Source: Pycnopodia helianthoides (Eukaryota; Echinodermata; Asteroidea; Forcipulatida; Asteriidae). From it: a stretch of 64,000 nucleotides of DNA. The stretch lies in assembly GCA_032158295.1 (NCBI GenBank), contig CM063244.1, positions 6,824,510 through 6,888,509 of the forward strand, in the 5' to 3' direction. Within the stretch, counting starts at the first letter, position 1. Every line of letters starts with the position of its first letter. A program made the translations under genes and the position numbers. Under the pieces are notes generated by a model. It was not told where the DNA came from and ran no database searches. It was given only the letters and a program-made list of their open reading frames with translations. Of the stretch, positions 11,549 to 28,064 are shown one piece after another.

Positions 11549-12190
11549 GTCTACTGGGAACTATCTATGGTTAAAACCGAATAATATTCTTCATCCCCGA
11601 TGTAAAGGTAACATCTATTAAAACTTGTAGAGAAGTCCTTTAGTGAGAAGTCCTGGTGGTGTTATAATGGAGGCTGACCATAGAGCAAGGGGTTGTCTAT
11701 CATTCAAAACCACGGGGGTGATATTGAATGGTCAGGCAGAGTTGACTGTTAGATCATGGAGCAACAACCTACATGTAGTTGCTCCATGGTTAGATGCATT
11801 CACCCCATGACGTCATAATGCAGGCTGGCAGAGTTTATCAGTCATTCAAAACCAACGTGGACTATATATGGTCAGCCTAGTGGGCGATTGGAGCTAGCTG
11901 GGTTAGCCTTGCTGAGTGTGGACGGTAAAGGAAAGGTTCACGATTGGTAATCACTCTAAAAACTAAAGGCAATCAAAACTGACTTGTTTCGAAGTACAGC
12001 AACTTTCGATAGTAGGTGTAAAGCATTTTGAGAAATATTTCAATTCAAAATAATGTGGATATATTTTTTTTTATAGATGATCTCTTTTAAAAGATAATAG
12101 AGATATCTCTTAACAGGAATTAAATGTTAACTTTGTGCGTACGTCCAAACCAGTTATATCTTCATTATTAAAACAGAGATCTATTTTGAA

Positions 12191-12956
12191 TTAAAGGCAC
12201 TGGACACGTGTGGTAATTGTCGAAGACCAGTATTCCCACTTGGTGTATCCCAACATATGCATAAAATAACAAACATGTGAAAATTTAGGCTCAATTGGTC
12301 ATCGAATTTGCAAGAGAATAATGAGAGAAAAAAACACCCTTGTTGCATTACTTTGTGTGCTTTAAAGGAACATTACAGAATTGTTTTTTGCTAACAAAAC
12401 AGTTGCTGACAGTGTAAGCACTTTATGTAATCCACCATATACATAAACTGACAAACCAGTAGAAGTTTGAGATCGATCGACCATCTGGGTCACGAGAAAA
12501 TAGTGAAAAAACCGATTACACATTTGCATTCAAATCATATAGATTAAAAAAATGAATAAAACGTTCACTGAGCGATAATTAAACTCCAATTGTAAAATTA
12601 GTTTATTCATTTCTCATCAAATATGGCATTTCAGACAGTTTCAAATGATGTTTTCTACTATCATCGTCATTAGATCGTGTAAGTCTTATGTAAATCTGTG
12701 ATCAAAAAGTTTTTTCTCTCTTACCAATTTTGTAATGTTCCTTTAAGATGCATGTTAAAGGCTTCAGCTGAAGTTTTTTATCAATTTAGTGAGTATAGGC
12801 CTAATTACCTTTTTTCTCAAAAACTACGCTACTTCAGAGGGAGCCGTTTCTCACAATGTTTTATATTATCAACAGCTCTCCATTGCTCGTTTCCAAGTAA
12901 GTTTTTATGCTAACAATTATTTTGAGTAGTTGGCAAAAGTGTCCATGTGCCTTTAA
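12191..12956 (-). mobile_element. TTAA-type MITE, family A, split by a nested element
   Basis: Left part 12191-12361 and right part 12747-12956 together make one family-A element in the orientation of 27273-27660. The middle 12362-12746 is a family-B MITE. Both outer ends carry TTAA. Confidence 0.85.
12362..12746 (+). mobile_element. TTAA-type MITE, family B, nested copy
   Basis: About 385 bases with inverted ends TTAAAGGAACATTACAGAAT and its complement, TTAA at both sides, inserted in a family-A element. It is highly similar to 9794-10185 and has no coding capacity. Confidence 0.87.
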
Positions 12957-13469
12957 ACGTAAAAAATGTATGCGTCATTATACAGGCTATGGGATTATTG
13001 GCTATCGGAAAAAAATGCATACACCTATGGTGTAACCGAGTACGGTACTTCGGTGCTCATCAAGTCGATACCTGCATTCTGAAGCTCGGAGAGATTGATT
13101 TGCAGTGGTATCGCGAACTTACTGGTCAATTCATTCCTAGAAGTGGTAAAATAAGACGCCGGTATGGCATGTAATTATGTCTCCCATAGCCCATGTTAAT
13201 TTCTCATAATACGGGGGACAGAATCTCCGGGAGACAGATTTCCCTATACATTTGTAACACCGGCTGCTAGCACTAACCGTCATTCACTCTTTTGTCCCAT
13301 TGGATATAACTTTCTTCAAAGATGAAGGTTAGTTCACAAAATTTGTATATATTTTTTAATGGATGTGGACTGGATGTGGATATAAAGGTTGTTATTGGGT
13401 TTATACCCTAAGTTTTACCCACCCACCGATTTATGTAAAACGGCTGTATACTCAAATTACTATATTATA

Positions 13470-13859
13470 TTAAAGGCAGTGGACACTATTGGTAATTACT
13501 CAAAATAATTATTAGCATAAAACCTTACTTGGTAACGAGTAATGGGGAGAGGTTGACAGTATAAAACATTGTGAGAAACGGCTCCCTCTGAAGTGACATA
13601 GTTTTCGAGAAAGAAGTAATTTTCCACGAATTTGATTTCGAGACCTCAGAATTAGATTTTGAGGTCTCGAAATCAACCATCTGAAAGCACGTACACAACT
13701 TCGTGTGACAAGGGTGTTATTTCTTTCATAGTTATCTCGCAACTTCGACGACCAATTGAGCTCAAGTTTTTACAGGTTTGTTATTTTATCCATATGTTGA
13801 GATACACCAAGTGAGAAGACTGGTCTTTGACAATTACCAATAGTGTCCAGTGTCTTTAA
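13470..13859 (+). mobile_element. TTAA-type MITE, family A, copy 2
   Basis: Nearly identical to 1081-1458 over the whole length, in the same orientation and with TTAA at both ends. The close match suggests fairly recent activity of the family. Confidence 0.85.
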
Positions 13860-14110
13860 ATTGTTGCGGTACCCGTTGCTAAAATATAGGATTCGAACTG
13901 CCTCTTGCTACAGGGTAATCTAGGTTGTCTATATAGTTGGTAAAACATCTGCTATAGAATGTCAAAGGTCGTGGGTTCAAATCCCTTAAGTAACATGCCT
14001 GTGAATTTTATTTTCATAGGACTCGGGGAAGTACCTGTATGTGCTATAACATTCGTGTTATAGGGTAAAAACAACATCATATTCTAATCTCCGATGCAAA
14101 TTTATCATGT
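13860..14110 (+). mobile_element. tRNA-derived SINE
   Basis: Contains a pol III B-box-like GGTCGTGGGTTCAAATCCC followed by a conserved body (TTTTCATAGGACTCGGGGAA, then a weakly matching tail with CTCCGATGCAAA). The same body recurs near 11190, 46790 and 47140, which identifies it as a dispersed family and not a tRNA gene. Confidence 0.7.
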
Positions 14111-14547
14111 ATAGTTGTTTGATTATTGTGCATCGTAGTGTTTTTAAACTTGTGCAAGCAATGTTATTTTTTTCTTTTTAGAAATGAATAAAGTTTGTTA
14201 TTCTTGTGTCTTATTTCTTAAAATGTCAGGTTGTGGTAATTGTTTCACTAAGACGACGTACTGAAACCTAGCCTTTCGGTCAAGGCCGTCATAGCTTAGA
14301 CAACTGTGTGGCTGCGAAGCGACAAGAACCAGAGAACACACTTGCGCACCTGACTTTTGTGGTCTCCCTTCCCTTCCAGACGCCACAGTGTGTCGAAGCC
14401 ACGAAGCCCCCGACGAAAGGCTAAACTGAAACCATACAAAATAAGTTACCGGGCTGATAGGCGTCGTGTAAATAACGGTTTTTGACTGGCTGGAAAAAGG
14501 CGGCAATGAGTTGAAAGACAAAAAGTCAAGTTGGTAGATTCAATTGC

Positions 14548-14553
14548 TTTATT
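14548..14553 (-). terminator. Poly(A) signal of the mosaic protease gene
   Basis: AATAAA on the minus strand, about 730 bases after the protease stop codon and followed by the minus-strand sequence GCAATTGAATC. No other gene lies between. Confidence 0.55.
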
Positions 14554-15279
14554 GAAAATGCATGAAAAAACACTTTCTGAGTAAAATATATAATTAAGAT
14601 AACATCTGGTTATAAAATTGAACGGAGGCCCTAGAATTTTTAAAGCAGAGACCAGCTCATAAAAGAAATTTTAAAGTTATAAATTAAAAATGTTACTTAA
14701 AATAGTAGGCATCGACCTGCACTGAAAGTATAGGCCCTACAGAAAGTTAACATAACTGAGTAGCACCGTTTAAGCACTGAGTAGCACTGTTAAAATTGAG
14801 GGCAAAGTATCGCTTTGTACCAAGTCATTCTGTTTCAAACCGTCTCACGGCTTTCGTTTAACAAAACAGTTAATGGTCAATTAATTGGCGGGGAGGTTAG
14901 TTCTAATCTATAACGGCATCACCATCACGGCATACAACCAACCCAGTGAAAATAATCATCACAGTTAGGTTGCCACATCTTAGCAAAGCGGTTGAAGTTT
15001 TTTGTGAAATAAAAGGGGAACTTTGTCGCGTTCGCACAATAAACCATCGATGAGCTTCGGCTGAAAGCTACGGGGTTCAAACAGGCGGACGGAGAAAAAG
15101 CTGGAGTCGAAACCCTAGTGGGTTTCGAAAAGGTTCCGTTAGGTTAAAACTTCTTAATCTCTGTTTTTGATATTTACAAACGTTAATAGCAAAACTACTA
15201 TCTTCCCCCCCCCCCCCAATTAATGGCATTTACGACTGTCGGACACAGGATCGACACTGTCGTGTTTATAGGGATGGAA

Positions 15280-20424
<5,145 letters not shown>

Positions 20425-20561
20425 CTTGATGATGGACTTTCGCTTGTTCTGATAATGTATAACGAGTTAAACTAGGCGTAAGTTTCGGTTGTCTATTTTG
20501 TATCTCTGCGGCTTCTTTCACCAGATTTTCAACTATTGTCACAAGTCATTTCGGAGCTGTC

Positions 20562-20568
20562 TTATATA
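20562..20568 (-). promoter_or_regulatory. TATA box of the mosaic protease gene
   Basis: TATATAA on the minus strand, about 140 bases before the ATG, predicting a transcription start near 20535 and a 5' UTR of about 110 bases. Confidence 0.6.
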
Positions 20569-20779
20569 GACCAAAACTTTATGCAACAATGCTCTCACCC
20601 GAGGGGTCTTGACGTCATTGCATCTGCCTAGTAAGATGTTATTTGAATAACAAAGGGCAATGACGTTTGTAGGTTGATCGTATAGGTCTTTATTGGATCA
20701 GTGACTGGGTTAGTGTAGCGTAAAAAGGGTCAGCTGCACTGGAGCTATACCGACGCGAAAGCACTGGGCCTTATTTGGG

Positions 20780-21645
20780 CAGTTTGCACCTCCATGACTC
20801 CTCTACCTTAAGCTCCCTAGAAACAGACTAAACATTTGCCGACGCCAATGACACCATCAACAAAATATTTAGGTGGTTGTGGAAACATTCTTTGTTACGT
20901 ATTTTCAAAAGCAGCAACTAAAAAATGTGGAAATGCAAAGACTACATGGCATTTAACTTTTATATATTGATCACGTTGTTGTCATTGCATGTTCTAGTAT
21001 TCGAGAAAGGTTAATGAAATCACTGTTCTCGCTCCAGCGATGAATATAAGCACGTATTTGATTGTGCACAAAATGACATGACAAAACGGAATTGGTTTCT
21101 CGTTTTTGTTTGATTACAATCTCATACATTGGTGGTATGATGGTGTGTTGATTGAAAACATGAAAAAACCGAGCATAGGAATAAAACACTCTTTCCAAAA
21201 CGAATCACTTTAAACAAAATGTTGAGCAAAATATTGAGCAGATGTGAATTGGGTTAAAGTCCCTATACCTGGTGATTGATTTGTTCGTTTTCCTCCCACC
21301 TGAGACTTTCTTCCGACATCTAAAACTGAGATATCATCAATACCTTCGCTACGCAGTTACACTCTTTAATAAAGGTCTCCCTGGTCAGAATTGACCCCGG
21401 TTCCGGGTACGACTCAGGAGTGCCTGACCAATCTCTGAATAAGTGTGACCTGGAATCTGTGTCAAGTTTACCAAGAAATGGGTTAAACTGACGCAGAATC
21501 TGAGCTAAAATCATATTTGTGTTTACCAGTTTCCGGGTCAGGCCCCCCTGGGAGCAGGGATCCGGGTCATTTTCTCACCCGGGAGTGCCAGAGTGAATAT
21601 TCAGGCTTGTACAGATTACAGAGTGCTCGTCACTTGTCATGGTTT
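20780..21645. repeat. Segmental duplication, copy 1
   Basis: About 866 bases matched collinearly by 22821-23642, from GCACCTCCA through ATATTTAGG, CGATGAATATAAGCACGTAT and GATCCGGGTCATTTTCTCAC to GCTTGTACAGATTACA. Small indels separate the copies. No coding region seen. Confidence 0.85.
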
Positions 21646-22342
21646 CAAATTCAGCAAATAACACAGACTTCTGCAACTTTAGTGTCTTATTGAAACACAC
21701 AATTCGTATAATTTTACAGAAGGAAAATGATTTTACCCAAACAGTAAACTGAATGCTGGACGACTCGGTGACGCACCCGAGGGACACAGTAAATGGACAG
21801 TAGAGCATAAAATAAAACAGTCACAGGATATATCAAACGAAAGGAAAATATCAGGGTGCCGAAGCGTCAACACAATAGTAACAAATAATGGATTCCTATC
21901 TCAAGATGAATCTTATCTCAGTGAAAACGGAACTTCTTGTCACTTTGGTTCCGTTTCATGTGACCAAATTTAAATTTCGATCAAAACTTCAGCGTGTGGT
22001 TTACCATGAAATCAAATTTGACTTCATACCGCTTACAAAATTCAAGTGATTTTGATATGGTATAATTTTCATCTCTTTTGTTTTCATTTTTGCAAAACAA
22101 ATCCCCAAAATATTGTTAGAATCCCTAAAATATTTCTTGTATTAGGCAACAATTTACCCAAAACCAATCTTAATAATAAGGAAAACACATTTTATTGAAC
22201 GGGTTTTATTTTTTTCACAATAATTTTGGGCAGTTGAACACCACGTAGGCCTATACGTCACTAAGAATATTTCAGATGGCCTATTAGGGTGTTTTTAAGT
22301 ACTCAACAAACTAATGACCGCAAAAACTTACACTTACGATTC

Positions 22343-22520
22343 AAAAACGTAAGGCGAAATTAAAAACGTAAGGCGAGATTAAAAACGTAAGGCGAAATTG
22401 AAAAACGTAAGGCGAAATTAAAAACCAAACGCGATATACAGTAACACGAGATGCGGGATTGAAAACCTAACGCGAGATTCGATAACGCGAGATGCGAGAT
22501 GCAAGATGCAGATAACACGT
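22343..22520. repeat. 19-bp tandem repeat
   Basis: Five units of AAAAACGTAAGGCGAAATT (19, 19, 20 and 19 base steps from 22343), then decaying units with CGCGAGAT motifs to about 22520. It is CpG-rich in an AT-rich setting. Confidence 0.85.
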
Positions 22521-22820
22521 TAAGAAGAAGGTATCAGGCTTGTGTACATAAACAAGTACTTCATGTTTTTCGTGTTTTTTTTCCATCAATACGCGTCACA
22601 AATGGACCTATTATTCAAAAATTATATAGAGCGCCGAAAGCGCAAGATGGAATGTGAAATGTGCACGTATTTCACGTAACTGTAACAGACTGCCCCGGTT
22701 CCCAATCTAGCCCCTTCGGCGCTTTAAAATCTTTGGACCCAACTGAGTTGATCCATCGACCCGGATACGTAATCATTACAATGGCTTCACTATGGCGTAA
22801 CGAGACCATAGAACAAGGAA

Positions 22821-23642
22821 CAGCTCCGCACCTCCACGTGGCTTTTCTACCTTAGTTCTCTATAGAAACAGACCTATTTGCCGACGACAATGACAACATC
22901 AAACAAATATTTAGGGGGTTTGGGAAACTTTTCTTTATTACTGATTTCTAAGAAGCAGCAACTGATGTGGAAATGCAAAGACTACATGGAGATTAAACAA
23001 ATAATACAAAATGGCACTAAACCTTTAGATACATAGCATGTTCTTGTACTTTGAGTAAAGTTAACAAAATCATCGTCCTTCTCGCTCCGTGATGAATATA
23101 AGCACGTATTTGAACGTGCACAGAATGACACGACAAAACTAAATTGGTTTCTCGTTGTTGTTGTGAAAACAATTTCTTACATTGGTGGTATATGGTGGTG
23201 TGTTTATTTAAAACATGAAAATAAATGAGCATGGGAATATTACACTCTTTCCAAAACAAATGACTTAAAACAATGTTGAGCAAAATATTGAGCAGCTGAT
23301 GTGGCGACACAACACAAAACCACTTAACGGTGATTCATTCTTTAAAAAGACTCCCGTGTCAGAATTGATCCCGGTTCCGGGCACGACTCAGGAGTGCCTG
23401 GCCAATCTCTGCGTCAGTGTGACCCGGAACCTGTGTCAAAATTACCAAGAAATGGGTTAAACTGACGCAGAATCTGAGCTAAAAATCATACTTGTGTTTA
23501 CCAGTTTCCGGGTCAGGCTAACCCAGAAATGGGTCAGGCCCCCTGGGACCAGGGATCCGGGTCATTTTCTCACCCGGGATTGTTTAGAGTGAATCTTCAG
23601 GCTTGTACAGATTACAAAGTGCTCCTCACTTGGCAGGGTTCA
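22821..23642. repeat. Segmental duplication, copy 2
   Basis: Partner of 20780-21645 in direct orientation, about 2 kb further on. Short ORFs within both copies are not conserved in frame, so the unit looks non-coding. Confidence 0.85.
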
Positions 23643-25808
23643 TTGTTTCCTTACAAGAATAAGAGTAGTGTTACGGACGGTTTAAAACGTTTAAAACAAT
23701 GTTGTTGTAAATAACTTTTAAAAGGGGGTTTCACAGTTGTAATCTCTATAATGGTGACAGAAAGCTGACAGAAAGATGGTGCTGAGACCAAAATTTGCAA
23801 ATTATTCTGTAATGTGTATATAGAGGAGGCGTATTTATAGTAGTTAACTAATTATTTGCAAACTACACTAGATCAAGTGACCTGTGGCATCACATGCTTA
23901 CAAAGAGCCATGGACTTCATGCATGCACGATTTGTATACAGCTATACATGGAAGACTTAAAACATCAAATATTTCATTTCAAAACCGTCGAGAATGCCCC
24001 ATGTTGCACAGTTTGGCTTTTAAAAAAAAATACACAAAGTAAAACAAACATCCCGCGGGCCTCGTTTCAACTCGGCATGCTTTGGCCCAACTTCCAAAAT
24101 ATTTTGGTCCAGAATGTAAGTTTGTAAAATCCTGGTGAGAACCATGCTTGGAACGCCAGTTCATTCCCTTTTATTTTGTACCCTGGTAAAAACTATCCAG
24201 TACACATTTACCAATTTCCCACCTTATGATGCACCCTTCACCATGGAGCTATACTGCCTTGCCCTTCAAAAAGGAGGTATCACTATCAGCCCTGTGTGAA
24301 TACAAGTACCTCATGGAGGAAACTGGAGCAATTGCCTCTTCTGCGTCTGGTCGGTGGGTATTGCCTCCGTGTCCTTTAAAATATTTCAGGGACCAGCAGA
24401 CGTTTAAAAGTGCCCTTCACCAAGGAAAGCCTGTCTACTGCCCACACAAAAGCAATTATGGATCAACCCTGTTCGACTGAGCAAGTACATGTAGTGTAAT
24501 GCAGAGATTTTAAAGACTATTTCTGTGCTCTAATTCACTGGTTAACGGATATCCTGAGCGTGCCAGCGGAGTTGAGTGTATTCTACTGGTGTCGACGACT
24601 GAAGACAACAAGTACATTAGAAACAACGTATGGGTCTGATCTGTTTTCTTGCTCCATGGTTAGATCTTATTTTATTACTCGTGTAGTCATGTGAGAGGCG
24701 ATCGAGTCTATAATTGCACTTAGGCATAAGGGAAAGTCAAAGGAGTGTAGTCGAAGTGAAGAGTGAAAGCTTGGGAGATGTTTTATAGAATGGGCCACTG
24801 CATACATTTATGGTGGGAAATCATCCTTACAATGTTACATACAAGGCCTGCATCATAAAATAGAAAGATGGCTGGCTTTGCAGCTAATGATAAACGGTGA
24901 AGAGGCTATAATCCCACGGATACCTGGGGGCGTTTTTGCGTTGTAACCAATAAGTGTTTCGGTTGAATTGGCCATTGGTAATAATCACTGGGCAATGACC
25001 GAAACAGTTATCAGTTAACGCACCCCTGGCAACCATAGATTTATTGATGATGGGTCAAACTTGGCACGTACATGTATTCATCCCATCTACTAAGGTCAGT
25101 CATCAGTTGAAGAATGATTGCCAAACATTGTAACCTCATTACAAAAAGAGTGGCCTTGTACATTTCAATGCAGAGTCCTGTCACGCAAAACACTACACTG
25201 GTCACATGAACAATTTTACTCTTTGTATCATAATTTCGAGTAAGAGTAAGATAAATAAAGGCTGAACAAGTTTCATATTAAAAGTTGATACCAAGCAGAC
25301 TGTGCCAACAAAACATCAGATTTGTTTATCCATTGAGCTGTGTACAAATCGTGCCTGCATGAAGTCCAGGCAACGCTGATTTCACAATGACTATAATTAT
25401 TCATCTAGTTACCGAGTCACAAATCTCACAGTTTCTAGATTTGGGCAGTTCACGATCCTGACGTTAAACCAATGTCTGTATGGACAGAGATTGGCTGTTT
25501 TCAGCTTGATGTTTGTCCCTTGAAAGTGGGAGTTTGGCGAGTTCCTTTGTTGGGGAAGATCATCTGAGGCAAACAAAAACGAACAATCTGGCTCTTTTGT
25601 ATGTGATGTCGCAAGTTACAAGGCCTATGGGCGGAGCGTCACCTTCCATAACATTATGATTGGATGATAAAGTTGACGGACTGATAATAATCACAATTGG
25701 CTCTTAATTTAGCTGACATACCATGCATGACTGTTTAATGCCTCGACATACAGCAAGCTTAGATATTCAAGCCGAACCGTATCATGTATGTATAAGAATG
25801 GTATAAGC

Positions 25809-25831
25809 ATGGAGGTAGAATCTACCTCCAT
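25809..25831. mobile_element. Palindromic micro-insertion with 7-bp direct repeats, copy 2
   Basis: A 23-base palindrome with 11-base arms (ATGGAGGTAGA) around one base, flanked exactly by TATAAGC at 25802-25808 and 25832-25838. Confidence 0.75.
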
Positions 25832-26434
25832 TATAAGCAATTCCCCTTTACACGGTCAGCCTCGAATATAAGGGACATCAGAAAAGAAAAGCATTATATA
25901 ACTCTGTATTGTCCAATATGAAACATTTAACCGTACAAGTCATGTAGTCTGGGCCAAGACTTATAGTATGTGAAAAGACCGTGCAAATCTATTCATTTTT
26001 ATTTTTAATAAAGATCCAGTATTTTCCAGCTTGTATCTTCTTCTTCTTTTTTTCCCTTGCACTTTTTTGGGGGGGGCTAGACAAAAATTTGGGGGGCTTT
26101 AGCCCCCCCGTAGAACCGCGCCTGGGCTTATGTAACACTCACACACTTTTTAAATCAGACTTAAATTATAAAAGATACAGATAAAATGAACATTGTGTTA
26201 ATTTTCTGGAGCCATTTCCTCTGGGAAAGCCCGTGTACTGTTATAGGCATAGCCGTCTCAGCAAAACCACTATTTACTAACTAGTGCATAACCCACTCAG
26301 GTGTTTTATTTGTTTACCCCATCCAAACAGTCATATTCCATTGCGTTTCACATCAGTGCAAAGGCTGAACTTTGAAAATACTATAGGGCCTACTCCCCCG
26401 ATATTTTAGTCAACATACCACATGTTTGTTCACT

Positions 26435-26460
26435 CATGGAGGTAGAATTCTACCTCCATG
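26435..26460. mobile_element. Palindromic micro-insertion with 7-bp direct repeats, copy 3
   Basis: A perfect 26-base palindrome with arms CATGGAGGTAGAA, flanked exactly by GTTCACT at 26428-26434 and 26461-26467. Confidence 0.75.
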
Positions 26461-26475
26461 GTTCACTTATCTCCT

Positions 26476-26632
26476 GGGCCCAATTTCATAGAGCTGCTCT
26501 AAGCACAACAGGAAGCTATTAAAGCACAACAAAACTGTGCTTACCGTGACTGGTATCCTGCTTACTTGTGCTTAGCAGAAAGTTGCTATGCATAATTATC
26601 TGCCTATAAAGCAACTCTACGAAATTGGGCCC
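26476..26632 (+). mobile_element. GGGCCC-ended hairpin MITE, shortened copy
   Basis: Begins GGGCCCAATTTCATAGAGCT and ends with the inverted copy. The internal GGTTACCAGCC segment is deleted. It starts only a few bases after the palindromic micro-insertion at 26435-26460. Confidence 0.8.
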
Positions 26633-27272
26633 TGTATCCAGAAAAAGAGTCTCAGTCTGTACAGTGATATGTAGTCTCAGCTTGGCCCCAAATGGAATGA
26701 TTTCGCCCTAGTAGTGGCAAGTGGTTCGTGGGGTGATAGTGGTTTATAATAGCGGTTAGGTTTTCGAACTGCATGCGTTCGTGACTATACAATTGGAGCG
26801 TCTTGGAACCAAGACTAAGTGATTGGTTGCACACTTGGCTGTAAACTAAACAGACCTTGTAAATCCTTCAGGGATGTGATGCTTTGTTTTATCTCATCGT
26901 TGAATCTAACAACTAGTCATCAAGTGATTAGTTAATACAGTGTGTATGGGCTCCTATACAGCAAGTTATGTTATCTATTGAAATAATAGGTAGATGCAAA
27001 GAATTTATAGTAGTTGGTCTGCCCAACAAAAAAGTTTAAAAACTTTAACTTTAACATTTGAATACATGAATGTTGAAAAACAGTTGCAAGCCAAATAGAA
27101 GTCGAACTCAGTACACGTGCTAATGCCGAAGGGTTCTTTTTGAACCTGTCTCAAGGTTCTTAGCACGTTGTCACAGCAGCAACATCATGCTGGCTGCTGC
27201 CCCACGGCAATCAAATTTGGGGGGTCATATTGCACGTCAAAATGACGGGGCCCTTGTAAACGCTGTGTCGCC

Positions 27273-27660
27273 TTAAATACACTGGACACCTTTGGTAATT
27301 GTCAAAGACCAGTCTTCTCACTTGGTGTATCTCAACATATGCACAAAATAACAAACCTGTGAAAATTTGAACTCAATTGGTCGTCGAAGTTGCGAGATAA
27401 TAATGGAAGAAAAAACACTCTTGTCACACGAAGTTGTGTGCCTTCAGATGCTTGATTTCGAGACCTCACGCGTGAGGTCTCAAAATCAATTCAAATATTT
27501 TACTGAGAAATTACTTCTTTCTCAAAAACTACGTTACTTCAGAGGGAGCCGTTTCTCACAATGTTTTATACTATCAACAGCTCTCCATTGCTCGTTACCA
27601 AGTAAGTTTTTATGCTAACAATTATTTTGAGTAATTACCAATAGTGTCCAGTGCCTTTAA
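27273..27660 (-). mobile_element. TTAA-type MITE, family A, copy 3 (opposite orientation)
   Basis: Same family as 1081-1458 in reverse orientation, with TTAA at both ends and the shared GAGGGAGCCGTTTCTCACAA motif inside. It is complete, so it shows what the interrupted copy at 12191-12956 looked like before insertion. Confidence 0.85.
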
Positions 27661-28034
27661 AGCACAACACTTTACAATACATGGGGACATTGACTCCCAA
27701 AATGTCAACGGCCAAGATTATTGGACTGATAACGTCGGGTGAATAGCCCATGTGCACGTCCCAATGCGCATGATCTGTGGGCAAAGGATTCCGGTCGAAA
27801 TCTGAGTCCTAGGAACACCGCCAACCATCATGTCGCTGCTTTTGAAGCAATACACGACTATAAACCCTGGCATAATTACATGTAAACTCCATCATGGCGT
27901 CCATATTGGCATCTTGATTGATTTTTGTCATACTGTATTAGGTTTCCCAAGATGCATTGCAGTAATTTTTTCAAGATGGCGCTTGTGCATAGGGCCAACT
28001 ACGTTAAACACGTATCCGTGTGTCCTCATAGGAT

Positions 28035-28064
28035 AATAAAATAATAATAATAATAATAATAATA
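28035..28064. repeat. (AAT)n microsatellite
   Basis: About nine AAT units directly before GAGACATTTATATAGCGCTC, a motif also seen at SINE or LINE tails, so this is probably the tail of a minus-strand retroelement fragment. Confidence 0.7.

Larger units (their letters stand above)
7195..15279. other. Convergent intergenic region with no gene seen
   Basis: Between the TBK1-like stop and the protease stop. Holds the two 3' UTRs, the 116-bp array, two family-B and two family-A MITEs, the duplication at 9550-9799 and SINE pieces. The longest ORFs derive from repeats. Nothing protein-like was recognised on either strand. Confidence 0.6.

Noticed and set aside
22343..22520. CRISPR-like array from regular repeats
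   Set aside because: The 19-base units abut with no spacers, and the genome is clearly animal.
24226..24480. 84-residue ORF as a small gene
   Set aside because: Parts of its DNA (CTTGCCCTT, CCCTTCACCA) echo dispersed repeats at 55920-56110 and 60450-60620; no domain or expression signal was seen.
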